A DNA stretch of 64,000 nt from Clavaria fumosa (Eukaryota > Basidiomycota > Agaricomycetes > Agaricales > Clavariaceae). The stretch spans positions 434,001 through 498,000 of the forward strand of contig OX637796.1 in assembly GCA_951802425.1 (NCBI GenBank), read 5' to 3'. The notes beneath the pieces were generated by a model. It did no database searches. It saw only the letters and a program-made list of their open reading frames with translations, and was not told the origin of the DNA. A program made the position numbers and the translations under genes. This document shows, in pieces, positions 32,584-43,643 of this stretch. Numbering within the stretch: position 1 is the stretch's first letter; every line of letters starts with the position of its first letter.

Positions 32584-33455
32584 CATGTCCCCACACAACC
32601 TCGTGCAGAAGATGAGGACCCTGAGATCGCAACCCTCACAAAGAAGATCAACGCATTGAGGGAGAAGAAGGCGAGGGAGGAGGAGGAGCGATGGAGGCGG
32701 GAGGAAGAAGAGCAGAAAGTGAGGGAGGTGGCGGATAGGGTGTGGCGGGAGGAGTTGGAGAGGGCGAAGGCGGTGGAGGCGAAGCGGAGGGTGGCGGAGG
32801 TGGCACGGGAGCAAGGGGAAGGGAGGAAGTGGTCTCCGACACCGGAGATGGAGGTGGATCACGTGGAGTGTGCACAATGCCATAGGTTGGGGGTGGCCTG
32901 TGTGTGGCTGAGTGGGGGGCAGGGGATGGCCTGCAACACCTGTGCAGGGGTGAAGCAGAAGTGCAGAGGTGGAGAGGCGGAGCAGCTGGAGTGGAAAAAG
33001 GCGAAGGGGACACGGAGTTGGAGGAGGATAGGGCAGAGATGTGGGTGCCACAGGGTTGGTGGCCAGAGGAGGAGGTGTTGAACTTGGTGTGGGCCATGCA
33101 TAGCATGGTCCTGAGGGGGGTGGTCATGATAGAGGAGTGGAGGAATGAGGCCACAGCAGAGGATCGGAGGATCCTCCACGGGATTTTGGAGAAGTGGGGG
33201 AGGAGGATGGAGGTGGTGGAGAAGGCGGAGGCAGCAGAGATAGCAGAGGAGGTGAGGAAGAAAAAGGCAGAGGTTCTGAGGGCGGAGGTGGAGGACATGG
33301 TGGTGGAGGTGATGGGGAAGGGGAAGGAAAAGGTGAAGGAGGTAGAGGCAGAGAAGGAGGCAGAGGTGGAGGAGGGAGAAGTGGGAGCGGAGTCTGGGCT
33401 GGAGAAGCCTGAAGGAATTTTGCAGGCATCACCCAGCTCACCCCCCTCTGCCTAA
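32584..33455 (+). pseudogene. Family C convergent gene, Zn2Cys6-like cluster plus coiled coil
   Basis: The coding frame is clear from 32584 (stop just upstream, so an unresolved 5' exon and intron are likely). A Glu/Arg coiled coil precedes the cysteine cluster C-x2-C-x6-C-x10-C-x2-C-x6-C at about 32869-32964, within the Zn2Cys6 range. A 1-nt frameshift near 32995 moves coding to the next frame, which continues as Glu/Val/Lys repeats to a Ser/Pro C-terminus (ILQASPSSPPSA) at 33455. The C-terminus is conserved in the second copy at 42032. It is convergent to pol, as in A and B. Function unknown; a DNA-binding or regulatory role is inference. Confidence 0.6.
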
Positions 33456-33940
33456 AAAAATTAATAATTTATCTACATTGTATTTATTGTTTTCTTTTTA
33501 TATAAATTTATTGTTTTTTATCTTTGAACTTGAGTGAAAAGTAAGCAGAGTGAAAGGAAAATAAAATAAGACAAGATGGAGAAGACGAAGAGAGATTCGG
33601 AGTTGGACTTGGGAGAAAATAAAAAGTTTGGAGTTTTCGGAGAAAAGAAATAAGAATAAAGGAGTTTTTCAGAGTTTTCAGAGAAAAGAAATAAAAAGAA
33701 AGGAGTTTTTCAGAGTTTTTGGAGAAAAGAAATAAGAAGAAAGGAGTTTTTCAGAGTTTTTGGAGTTTTCAGAGAAAAGAACAGAGATAGATGGAGAGAC
33801 AGAAAGACAGAAATACAGAGTAGAATATATTTTTATTTTATTTTAGGAGAAGATGGAGAAAAGAGACGGAGTTATGTAGAATGGAAAATGTACATAAGTA
33901 GAAGCATAAAGGAAATTTCAGGGTATCGGAGTAAGCGGAG
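33456..33940. repeat. A/G-rich spacer with short tandem repeats between the convergent ends of C
   Basis: Lies between the stop of the plus-strand gene and the stop of pol. About 33629-33780 holds three imperfect units of about 52 bp built from GGAGTTTTTCAGAG and GAGAAAAGAAATAAGAAG. The related spacer at 42033-42400 is similar in composition. It may hold both polyadenylation regions; no signal is definite. Confidence 0.6.
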
Positions 33941-36900
33941 TTAAATGTAAAAAGAATTGAGAGGTCTGGGCTTGTCCGGATAAGCATGATGGAAGTCCAA
34001 AACAGCCTCGGAGGCATGTACAAGTTCTGTGGCTGGTAACCAAGATGTTTCCTCTTCAGTCCCTTCGTATCCAGTCCACCACACCAAATACAGGAGTTTG
34101 CAGGTGCGGCATTTGTTGATCTTGGAGTCGAGCACTTCAGAGATTTCGTGCTCAAGGTCTCCATCGATCTCTACCAGAGGAGGCAGAGGGACTATACGAT
34201 TCGGAATTGTGTTTGGAGTAACAGGTTCCAGCATAAAAATGTGGAAGACAGGGTGGACCACTCGCATGGCCTCAGGGAGTCAGAGTATGAAGGCATGTGA
34301 GCTGGCTTCTCCAATGATCTCGATGGGTCCAAGGAACTTCTCAGCCAGTTTCAGGGAGGGTCTGGTCATATGGAAGTACTTCACCTTAATGTAGACTCAG
34401 TTTCCGACCTTAAACTCCAGTGCCAGAGTCTGATGGGTGTCTGCCAGGCCCTGATAGTGACATTGCACTTCAGCAATTTGGTTATGGAGTTCTTGGTGCA
34501 GTTGATCCAAGTCCACAGTGAGTATTCGGGCATGAACCGAAGTTTCTTCACATTCTGGGTACACTGATATATTTGGGTGATAGCCCTTGTTCGCAAAGAA
34601 CAGAGAGACCCTAGTAGTGGTGCTTGGAGCATTGTTGTAGGCAAACTCCGCTAGGGGTAGTAGTTTGGACCAGTTGTCCTGCTGATAATTGCAGTAACAA
34701 TGGAGGTACTGTTCCAATGTCTGATTTGTTCGCTCCGTCTGTCTGTCGCCCTCCAGATGGTATCCGGAGGTGAAGTGCAAGGTCATGTCAAGGACCTTGC
34801 CCAACAAGTGGAAAAAACGAGAGACAAACTCGGAGCCATGGTCGGAGGTGACATGTGATGGAACTCCATGTTTTGAAAAGACATGGAGTACAAACAGACG
34901 AGCCAACTCTGCAGAGTTCACTTCATTGGTCATCAGGATGAAAACCCCTTGCTTCATAAACCTATCAACAACCACTAGGATTGTAGTAAAACTGGAGCTC
35001 TCATGGAGTTGCTCAATGAAATCCATTGAAATGGAATTCCACAGTTTCTTGGGTATGGGCAGCTGCTTGAGCGTTCCATATGGCTTATGCTGAGGGGCTT
35101 TTGCCCTACCACAAGTCGTGCAGGATTTGCAAAAGTCTGATACGAATCCTCGGAGTTTCGGCCAGGTATAATCCCTGAAGCCCAAGGCTGTAGTCTTGGT
35201 CTGACCGAAATGTCTGGCAAGTGGGTGATCATGTCTCACACATAAAATGTGGAGTCGGAGGTCATTGACGTCCAGTACATAAATCTGTCTGTGCTCGTGG
35301 AGAAGTCTGTCATCGTCCATGGACCACTTAGGGTCTGTGGAGTTCAAGCAGAGGTCTTCTAGGATTGAGCAAGAGTCCAGACTGGATGTCCTCTCAGAGT
35401 TGATGATCATCAATCACAAACGATGCACAGAGTGCAGGTGCATAAAGCAATGAAGCTCGGAGAGACAATATCAATTGTTCGCTGGAGAACATCGGCCGGA
35501 GGTTTTGTGGATTGATGCAGGCATAGTCGCTATCCCCCTCTTTGGGATAGATGTCCCAACGTCTAGTCAATGCATCGGGTTTCATTCCGAGGTGCCTGGG
35601 GCAGAATCAGATCACAAAATTGAACTGGGAAAGGAACTCTGACCACCTGGCTTGATGCCAGGTGAGCAGGCAGACCATGGAGATGTACTTGAGGTTCTTT
35701 TGGTTGGTAACAACATTGACTGGAGTTTCAGAACCTTCAAGATAGTGTCTCCAGGCAGTAAACACCTCAAATATAGTGAGGAGTTCCTTATTGTGGGTGT
35801 CATAGTTCAATTCGGAGATGCCTATGGTGTGGGAATGAAAGGCGATAGGATGGACATCACTGTCGGAGGCGACTGTAGAGAGTATTGCGGTGACAGCATA
35901 GTCCGAGGTGTCTGTTTCAACTATAAGCAGGGCTCCCGGGATGAAGTGTGAGAGGATTGGAGCAGTGGAGAACACTGTTTTCAAAGAGTTGAAGGCGGAC
36001 TGGCAGTCATCGGACCAAAGCCATGGGATATTCTTTTGTGTGAGGCTGGTCATCAGGGCGATGATGTCAGAGTATCCATGGACAAAACAGTGATAGAAAT
36101 TGGCAAACCTGAGGAAGGACTTTACGTCTTTGACCTTCGCAGAGTGGGCCAATCCTGTATAGCTTTAACTTTAGCCATATCCATAGAAGGTCTGGCTGGA
36201 GATAAAACAAATCCAAGATACTCCATGATTTCAGCATGAAATTCACACTTAGCCAGGTTCAGGAAGAGACCATTCTTCTGGAGCCTTCGGAGTACCCCTC
36301 GGACATGCTCAACGTGTTGCTTTGTGTCCTTGGAGTAAATGAGGATGTCATCGAGATAGATGACCATGAACATGTTGAGGAGGTTGGAGAATATATCATT
36401 CATGAAGTGCTGGAAAGTGGCGGGCACGTTGGTGAGCCCAAAAGGCATCACACACCATTCAAAGGATCTGTATCAGGTGCAGAATGCGGTCTTCCATTCG
36501 TCACCCTCAGTGATACGGACCAGGTGATACACATGTCAGAGGTCGAGTTTTGAATAGATTCGGGCTTTTCCTGGGACATCGAGAAGATCTTTAGTCAGCG
36601 GAAGTGGATAATGGTCTTTTTTGGTCAATTTATTGAGACCACAGAAATCAACGAATAGTCGGAGTGTTCCATTCTTCTTCTGGACAAAGAGCACAGGTGC
36701 TCCGTGCAGAGAATGGCTTGGATGGATAAATCCGATGCAGAGGTGCTCATCCAGAATGTTGTGGAGTTTGCTGAGTTCGGACTGCAACAGAGAATAGACC
36801 GCACCTGGTGGAGGGGATTGGCCATCCAGCAGGTTGATCTTTAGATCATACGGTTGATGCAGGGCCTGGGTGTCTGCCTTCTTTTTACTGAAGACATCTG

Positions 36901-37740
36901 GAAAGTCCCTGTACTCCTCTGGAACGGAGAGGAGATCCTGGGGGGTGGTGTTGGGAATGTTGAACGAAGCGGAGGCCATGCGCATGGACTCACTTGACAA
37001 TGTCATGCCAAAAACTTGGGACCCGTGAAGTCCACAAGCCATGACAAATGCAGCAGCATTCACAAAAGAAACCTTGGGTGTCTCCTAGAGAGATGGAGTA
37101 GATGGAAAGGTCAGAGACAGAGTCAAAGACAGAGACAGAAGCAGAGATGGAGACGGAGTCCAGGTCTGGTTCGGAGTCACTGCAGATGACATTTGAACCA
37201 GAGTGCACAGAGCGGAGACAGACAGAGGACAGAGGGACAGAATGGAGAGTGCTGGCCAGTGCACCCTCCAGATCAGATTTCAGAGTTTTTTCCTCATTAG
37301 TAGATGGTCTGGGCTTTATCTGGCCAGTAGTCCAGTCAACCAGCGGGTTGTTTTGGAACAGCCAATTCATTCCCAAGATCACATCACTAGAGGGATCAAG
37401 ATCAGTAACTACACACAAGACATCAGTCGGATCCATGGTGGAGAGCCGAATGGATAACCAGACCGCTTCGGTAACTCATACGGAGGTGGTCCCATTAATA
37501 AAAACGACCTCCCGAGGGGTCACTGGAGTTTTCGGAAGACGGAAATGAGAAGCAAATTTGGCATCAATGAAACAGAGTTCAGTGCTGGAGTCTATCATTG
37601 CTTTGAACGGAGAAGAAATAGAAGGAGAGGAGGCAAGAAGAGAAAGAGAACGATGAAAGGAAAGGGTATCGAGTATAGGTTTAGTACAATCGGAGTTGGA
37701 GCAGCCAGAGAGTCGTACTGTGCTCTCTGGGCTGCTCAAT
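33941..37740 (-). pseudogene. Family C pol with chromodomain
   Basis: Read on the minus strand from about 37740. Protease active site MIDSSTELCFID near 37600; reverse transcriptase about 37063-36122 with the PFGLTNVPATFQHFMNDIF block near 36440 and catalytic YLDDILIY near 36350; RNase H from ETDTSDYA near 35920; integrase zinc finger about 35230-35080; core with SDHGSEF near 34830 and DRQTERTNQ near 34720 (QTDGQ has become EGDRQ). A C-terminal chromodomain lies at about 34170-33960 (YLVWWTGYEG). Stops or frameshifts occur near 37476, 36990, 36536, 36122, 35600 and 35400. Related to families A and B but clearly distinct. Confidence 0.85.
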
Positions 37741-37777
37741 CTTTTTTTGGCATGGAGTCATCTCCATCAGAGGTGAT

Positions 37778-38889
37778 TCATGCGGTGCTGGCACTGGCCC
37801 GTGAGGTCCGCTTATGACACTCGTTGGCTTTGTGGCCTGCTATTCCACAGAAGAGGCACAGATTGTTATCGAAATGCCATTGGCATTCCTCTGGAGTCAG
37901 TTTTCCATCCTGACCCAGATGAGCCTTCTTTGTATCACTGTAGCTACCAGAGTTAGCAGAGCCCTCAGCGGCCTTTGGAACGGAGTTCACCGGACGCTTT
38001 TCCAAGGGTTTCTCGGACTTGGTATTAGCGCGGAAGTGTTGGGGGACTTGGAATTATCCGAAGTCTCCTTTTTACTGGTGTTGTTAGGCATCAGAGCTTT
38101 AATGGAGTCCTGAGAGATCTCCTGCTGCCAAGCCCAATAACGGCCATTGATTGCACTGGCTTGCTCACAGAGTCTGCGGAGCATGTCCGCATGGTTAACG
38201 CATGCCAGTTTGTCCTTGATGCAGCTGGCAAGTCCTTTGTAGAATTGCCGTTGCAACATGTACTCATCCCAATGGACAATGGACGTGAATCTGTTGAACG
38301 AAATGGTATATTTCGTCAACTTCTGGTCCTCACACATCTGGAGGCATTTGAATTCGAACTCTGCCTCATGGATTGTGTCGTAAGGACCAAAGTTCTCTGT
38401 AAGTTGAGCAACAAACATCTTGTAGTTCAAAAGGACTGGATGGCCTTCGCAATCCAGGATCATCAGTTCGAACCATTCCAGGGTGAAGCCCCAGAGAAAG
38501 GAAAGGACATAGCATACCTTGTGAGAATGGGACTTGAACACTCTTGGGTGATCAAGAAAGTTCAATTGGCATTGGACCAAGAAGCTTTTTAACTTCTTAG
38601 CATCCGAGCCATCGAAGGTGTTGGGGTCGCGTAGTTTAACTGTCTCTGGGTGCTTGTTGGTGTCAATAATCTTCTGAAGGAGATGCACCAGAGTCAGTTC
38701 GTGCCTGGCTTGAGGTGTTGGAGGTTCATTTAGCTCGTCATTGTCGTCAGTGACCGAGGGGTCTGACTCTTCATTATGGTCTGGGGGTCCAGACACACTC
38801 GGAGTCGGAGTATTGTCAGCTGGTTCTGGAATGTTGACGTTGTCGGCAACAGGGGGTGGAAGTTGAGCACCGGATCGTGTAGTAGGCAT
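37778..38889 (-). pseudogene. Family C gag
   Basis: ATG at 38889-38887. The frame stays open for 300 codons to 37987; coding then continues in an overlapping frame (38005-37778) that holds the CCHC knuckle (CLFCGIAGHKANEC near 37850). The N-terminus is acidic and Pro-rich, and the capsid-type domain covers about residues 65-240 (NTFDGSDAKKLKSFL, LQMCEDQ). One frameshift near 38000 separates capsid and knuckle. It begins 29 nt inside the primer site, so the leader is very short. Confidence 0.8.
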
Positions 38890-38917
38890 TGTTAAATTTG
38901 TATATACGAGGTTTGAA

Positions 38918-38928
38918 GTTTGAATATA
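38918..38928 (-). other. Family C self-complementary primer binding site
   Basis: On the minus strand TATATTCAAAC begins one base after the 5' LTR end (38930). Its complement GTTTGAATAT is found on the minus strand of the C LTR fragment at 21742-21733, exactly 33 nt downstream of that fragment's TATAAG box, the same spacing as family A. The attached LTR itself has two changes there (near 39260). It begins directly where a self-priming site should be. Confidence 0.6.
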
Positions 38929-38929
38929 C

Positions 38930-39643
38930 TGTCACAGTCCTATTAAGTTAGTAGCAAAAGGGATTAGCGGAGATGTGCTATCAGAGTCTGATCAGAGTCC
39001 AATATTGGAGAAACAGAGAAGTAAGTGGAGAAGGAGGAAACTTATTGGACTGTGGCCTCAATGTATGTGTTGTGCCACCGTGTATATATGTGTCCCTATT
39101 TATCAAACAGAAACAATACCCAAGAGAGGATCAGAATGTAAGTCGAAACTCCGAAGTTGATTGGAGTCTGCCAGAGTTGGTCAGAGTTGGTCAGATGACG
39201 TGGAGAACATTGAGGGCGATGAGGACGAAAGCTCAGAGGTATTTAAGACCAAGAGACATTAATATTTGAACTGAGGAGCAGGGAGATACAGGTGGAAACT
39301 TATACTGCAAGGACAGAGTATAGGAGTAATGTGAAGCAATGTACATATCAAATTACTAGGAAAGTTTCACCAAATGTGCCTGTGCAATTTTCATGGAACA
39401 AAGAAACAACAACAGAAAGCAACTCCCATGGGTCAAGGGTATCCTCTCAATGGTAAACAGAACAAGGGGATGGAGGGAGAAGGTTCTAGAATGAAGTCCA
39501 AACAGTCTGAAGGCTGGCAGAGTGAAGTCCAATGATGGTGCGGAGTGGAGCACATGGAGTTACGGCGGAGTGGATCAGAGTTGGTATGGAGCCCGGAGTC
39601 TGGAGCGGGGATCGTGCTTATGCAAGTGGATGGGGTCATAACA
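38930..39643 (-). repeat. Family C 5' LTR (714 bp)
   Basis: Read on the minus strand it starts TGTTATGACC at 39643 and ends CTGTGACA at 38930. The boundary with the Ulp1-gene fragment at 39644 is abrupt. It matches 21585-21993 over about 400 bp. Confidence 0.75.
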
Positions 39644-39975
39644 GTGGGACAATATCAGGGTAGATCAATAACCTCATGTAATCAATATATTTGCCATATT
39701 TTTTTCATTGTAGTGTTGCGAGCACACATGTGCTTCTAGGTCCAGTTCAATTGAAAGATATTGAACTTGACCAACTCAAGGCTGGTCAATGGATAAGAGG
39801 AGATATTGTCAACTTTGCACTTCAGTACATCAACCAATGTTCAATGGATAAGAGGAGATATTGTCAACTTTGCACTTCAGTACATCAACCAATGTTCAAT
39901 TGTTAACAATGCTCAAGGTGGACAGAGAGACATACAAAGAATTGGAAACAAGGGCATCTGGAATACAGTGTAGAC
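39644..39975 (+). pseudogene. Duplicated fragment of the Ulp1-like gene
   Basis: Matches about 50910-51180 including an intron and the exon reading THVLLGPVQLKDIELDQLKAG. A perfect 55-bp tandem duplication (39786-39840 and 39841-39895) is absent from the parental copy. It ends abruptly in a short CCAGTCCTTGA-repeating joint and then family A tail sequence. Confidence 0.85.
39786..39895 (+). repeat. Perfect 55-bp tandem duplication
   Basis: Two identical units, 39786-39840 and 39841-39895, inside the Ulp1-gene fragment. The copy at 51044-51106 has one unit. Perfect identity means the duplication is recent. Confidence 0.93.
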
Positions 39976-39989
39976 CCAGTCCTTGATCC

Positions 39990-40870
39990 AGCCCCAGTCC
40001 TTGAACTCCTCGAGGACTTCCACATGACCTACCCAGAAAAACTTCGCACAACTCGCACAACTCAATAATTTTCCTCGCCTCCTTTTCAGTTTTCTTCACT
40101 TTCTCACTTCAAACTTCACAGCAATATGTATACACGATAAAAATCCAACAAGAAAAAAAAAATTTACTGGTTGCAAGCCTTTTCCTTCCCCTTTCGTGAC
40201 CTTTCTGCCTTGTCTACCTCTTCCACACTAGGACTTCTCTCCTCCTCCTGCCTTCCCTCCTCCTCCTCAATCAATTGTCCCTCTCCATCCACTCACGGGA
40301 ACTTCGCAATCTCGTCTCACAAATGATATTGCTCGTCACCCAATTGAATAACTTCGACTTTTCTTGCGACTTCTCGATTTTCCTCCACAAGTCATTGAAA
40401 CCGAAGTATACCATTTCAAGGACACGCCACCCACGAGCACGTGCAGCGTTGCATTCTTTGGTAATGGCCTCCAGCATGCCGTGAAGACCTACAAGAATTA
40501 TCAGTAATGTTACTCTGATAAACCACCAGATCGCTTACCTTGCTCCTCTTTCTTCATCACTGCTATTACACCTCTCAACTCCTCAAATTCCTTACGTGTT
40601 TCCTCCACCACTGCCAACAACCCTGTGAATACGAATTAGCTTGATTCATATTCGCGACTATGAAACTTACCCTTTTCTCTTTCTCGCGACCCTTCCAAGT
40701 CGCATCGAGCCCCTTTCAACTGAATTTCCTGCTCTGGCTCACAAGAGAGTTAGCTCGCTATGCCGTGACACAAAAATGTTCACTCACTTTCCCACTCCTG
40801 GACAATTGCCCCGAGTCTCCTTTCAGCCTCTAACACATTCCCCCTCAATTTCTTGTTCTCCACCACCAGA
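39990..40870 (-). pseudogene. Family A convergent-gene remnant (third copy)
   Basis: Starts with the end of A pol (corresponding to 29118-29198, chromodomain tail DFHMTYPEKL), then minus-strand coiled-coil exons with GT-AG introns. The last exon is about 40477-40271. It corresponds to 29294-30300 of copy 2 but is more diverged. No cysteine cluster is present in what remains. Confidence 0.6.
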
Positions 40871-41214
40871 TGCTGGCATATCCATGCATGGAGAGATTCT
40901 AATTAGAACACTATGGCTAGTGCATGGGAATTGTAATTTACCATTTGCAAATATATTCTAATTAGAATTGATTGAGGCTGTGCTCTGGGCTAAGGTAGCA
41001 ATGCATGGGGACCGGCAATCCCTACCTATTCCCTAGGACGAATAGGCTAGCCTATTCAGGTTGGATCCCCTCAAATCTCACCCCCCCCCCCTTGGAATTG
41101 AGGGAGGTGGCAGTGAGGGGAGGTGGCCCAGGGTGGATTAGGATTAGGTGAAGTGGGTTCAGGGGTTTCCCTAACTCAAATGGCAGGGTTAGGGCCTGGT
41201 TGGATTGACTGGGC
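40871..41214. other. Palindrome-rich joint without a gene
   Basis: Two perfect palindromes TTCTAATTAGAA (40897-40908 and 40956-40967), a perfect 18-bp palindrome GAATAGGCTAGCCTATTC (41040-41057) and a run of C near 41080 mark a junction between a family A tail and a second family C tail. No coding frame. Confidence 0.6.
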
Positions 41215-41397
41215 ATGGTTGGATCACCCTGTGGCATGGTTGGATCCACTTGGGGCATGGTTGGATTGACCCAAGGCCTGGTTGGATCACCTTGGGGCAT
41301 GGTTGGATCACCTTGGGGCATGGTTGGCTCACCTTGGGGCATGGTTGGATTTAACCAGGGCATGGTTGGATTGACCCAGGGCCTGGTTGGATCAGAG
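41207..41397 (+). repeat. 21-bp minisatellite, about nine units
   Basis: Imperfect repeats of GGCATGGTTGGATCACCTTGG. Three consecutive central units are nearly identical. The length is a multiple of three and the frame stays open, giving repeated MVGSPWG and MVGLTQG peptides. Confidence 0.88.
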
Positions 41398-42032
41398 TCC
41401 AAGGTGGAGAGAGGGGTGTGCAATCGGTGCCAGCAGTTGTTGCTGGACTGTGCATACCCAAGTGGGGGGTGGGGCACTTCACGCATCAAGCAGAAGTGCG
41501 TGGGTGGAGAGGTGGTGGGGCCAGAGCAGAAGAGACTCCGCTCTGTGAAATTGAAAAGGGTGGTGGAGTCAGAGGAGGTGGTGCAGGAGGTGTGGGCTCT
41601 GCAGGGTCCACAAGCAGAGTTGGAGAGGGCAGAGGTGGAGCAGACAAGGTTGGCCAAGGCCACCCTTGACTTGGTAGCCCATGGCATGGCAGAGTTGGAG
41701 GAGTGGAGGTGAGGGTGGAGAGGAATTATTTGAGGGCAGAGTGGAAGGTGGCAGTGGGGGATCAGAGGATCCTCCAAGAGTTTTTTATGGGGAAGTGGGG
41801 AGTGGAGGTGGAGAAGAAGGCGGAGGAGGAGAAGATGGTGGTGGAGGTGGCAGAGAAGGAGAAGGAGGTGGAGGTGAAGGCAGAGAAAAAGGAAGTGGAG
41901 AAGGGTGCAGAGGCAGAGGCAGAGAAGAAGAAAGAGGTGGAGGTGGATGAGGGGCAAGTAGGAGTGGAGTCTGGGCTGAAGGAGCCCAAAAGAGTTTTGC
42001 AAGCATCACCTGGCTCACCCCCCTCTGCCTAA
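41215..42032 (+). pseudogene. Second family C convergent-gene copy, with repeat-expanded N-terminus
   Basis: The frame begins in a 21-bp minisatellite encoding GMVGSPW-type heptapeptides, then reads the first half of the cysteine cluster (C-x2-C-x6-C near 41420). The second C-x2-C is lost and only its final Cys remains (RIKQKC). A frameshift near 41705 leads to the coiled-coil part and the conserved C-terminus (LQASPGSPPSA) at 42032. It lies 3' to the C pol tail at about 42400-42576 on the opposite strand, as in the main C copy. Confidence 0.6.
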
Positions 42033-42576
42033 AAAATAATTAATTAATTAATTATCTACATATTGTGTTTATTTTATTTTATATTTTATAAAAAATTTCT
42101 TTTATCTTGAAATTGAGTGAAGTAAGCAGTGTGAAAACAGAAAACGAAATGAAATGGAGTGGAGAAACAGAAGAAAAGTTTGGAGTCAGACTTGATAAAA
42201 AGTAAAAAAGTATTGGAGTTCCTTTAGAGAAGAAGGAAGAAAGCAAGAATAATGTTTTCAGAGTTTTGGAGAAAACAGAGTAAGGAAACAGAGAGAAAAG
42301 AGATGGAGAGATGGATTTTTTAAAATTTTAATTAATTTTTTTGCTTTTTGGAGGAGACAGAGTAGAGAGATAGAGTGGTATAGAAGAGAAATGTATGTAG
42401 AATGGCAAAGAAATAAGATTTTTCAGGGTGTTGGAGTAAACAGAGTATGGTCTAAAGGGAATTGGGAGGTCCAGGCTTGTTCAGATAAGTGTGATGGAAG
42501 TCCAAAACAGCCTTGGAGGCATGTATAAGTTCTGTAGCTGGTAACCAAGATGTTCCCTCATTGGTCCCTTTGTATC
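42033..42576 (-). pseudogene. Family C spacer and pol 3' end, truncated
   Basis: An A/G-rich spacer like 33456-33940, then from about 42420 the minus-strand end of the C chromodomain (compare 33900-34060). It stops abruptly near 42576, where family A gag begins. Confidence 0.7.
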
Positions 42577-43643
42577 TCACTCCAATGATTTTGGAGACTA
42601 CTCGCAAGCCGCCTACCACCATTCAAGAGCGACCCACATCCATCATTCAATCACAGCCCAAAGAACCCACCCAAATCGCACCTAGCCATGCCTCGTCCCC
42701 ATGTAAAGAAGCCGAGTCCCTCGTGGAGCAGCTCGGCTACCCACGCTTCGACCGCCCTCACCACTGCACCTACCAAATCCTTAACAATACTCGCTGCCAA
42801 TATGAAACTGGAACTCTCGATGAAGAACTAGTGTATCTCATTGAGACGACAAATCTCTATGAGGCATTGGTATGATTGATGGATGGATTCTGTGCTAACC
42901 CTCAGAACTGGTTATACAGGAGTCAGCTTCAGTATCCAGGGACTACTGACTGTGGAGTTCCAACTCCTCCAGACCTGGATACCCCCTCACGACCTCCGAG
43001 ACAGGTTCAGCCCACCAGAGGACCCCGGGATATGGCCCTGCTTTTCCAGGTTGCGGCCCAATCTCTTCAGAATTTCATGAATCCTGCCATGCCTGATGAG
43101 CGACCAGCCATTGTCTCTAGGATCCCAAGGTACACTGCCCCTCGCAGTAGCTGGCCTACTTGGATGCAACCAGCCACTACTCCAAGCAGGGCACTCCCTC
43201 ACAACCCTATAGGGACTGAAGCAACACTTCAACCTGCCCCCCACCTCGAGATTCCGGTCGAGCCCTTCCATATCCCACACCTGGAAGCGCGACCAGTACC
43301 TCCAATGGAGACACGACCAGCATCTCATCCCCCATCACAGGCTGAAGCTCCACAGGTCCCTCTGGTCGCCCCTATGCCTCCACACCTCGTCGCTGCACTT
43401 CGAGATGAGGCCCCTGGTACTCACCATCACCACTACTATTACCAGGCTCCTCCCTCCGAAGGACCATCAGCCCGAGACACCTTCACTCGAGAATCCAAGC
43501 TCGACACCAGGTGTCCTGAACCATTCAATGGTCACGACTGATGCAAGTGGAAGCCTTTCGTCACGGAATGCCTAATGACTTTCTTCGTGAAGCCCGTAAC
43601 CTTCCAGGGAGATCACAAGAGGGTTACTTTCGTGGCCTCTTAC
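42577..43643 (+). pseudogene. Family A copy 3 gag, left part
   Basis: Corresponds to about 23601-24670 of copy 2. The codon that is TGA at 23919 in copy 2 is TGT here, so this copy shows the ancestral reading through that position, but it has other stops (near 42870 and 43541). It is cut at 43643 by the family D copy 2 insertion and continues at 48054. Confidence 0.85.

Larger units (their letters stand above)
32584..39643 (-). mobile_element. Family C Ty3/gypsy retrotransposon, decayed
   Basis: On the minus strand: 5' LTR (39643-38930), self-complementary primer site, gag, pol with chromodomain. Its convergent gene reads on the plus strand at 32584-33455. No 3' LTR is visible. Pol carries several stops and frameshifts. 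A tail fragment of a second C copy lies at about 41080-42576 and an LTR fragment at 21585-21993. Confidence 0.85.

Noticed and set aside
32542..33441. Long Pro/Ser/Leu-rich frames opposite the C convergent gene
   Set aside because: They are the complement of Glu/Arg/Gly-rich coiled-coil codons on the coding strand.
41052..42002. 316-codon minus-strand Leu/His/Pro-rich frame
   Set aside because: Complement of the minisatellite and coiled-coil codons; composition explains it.
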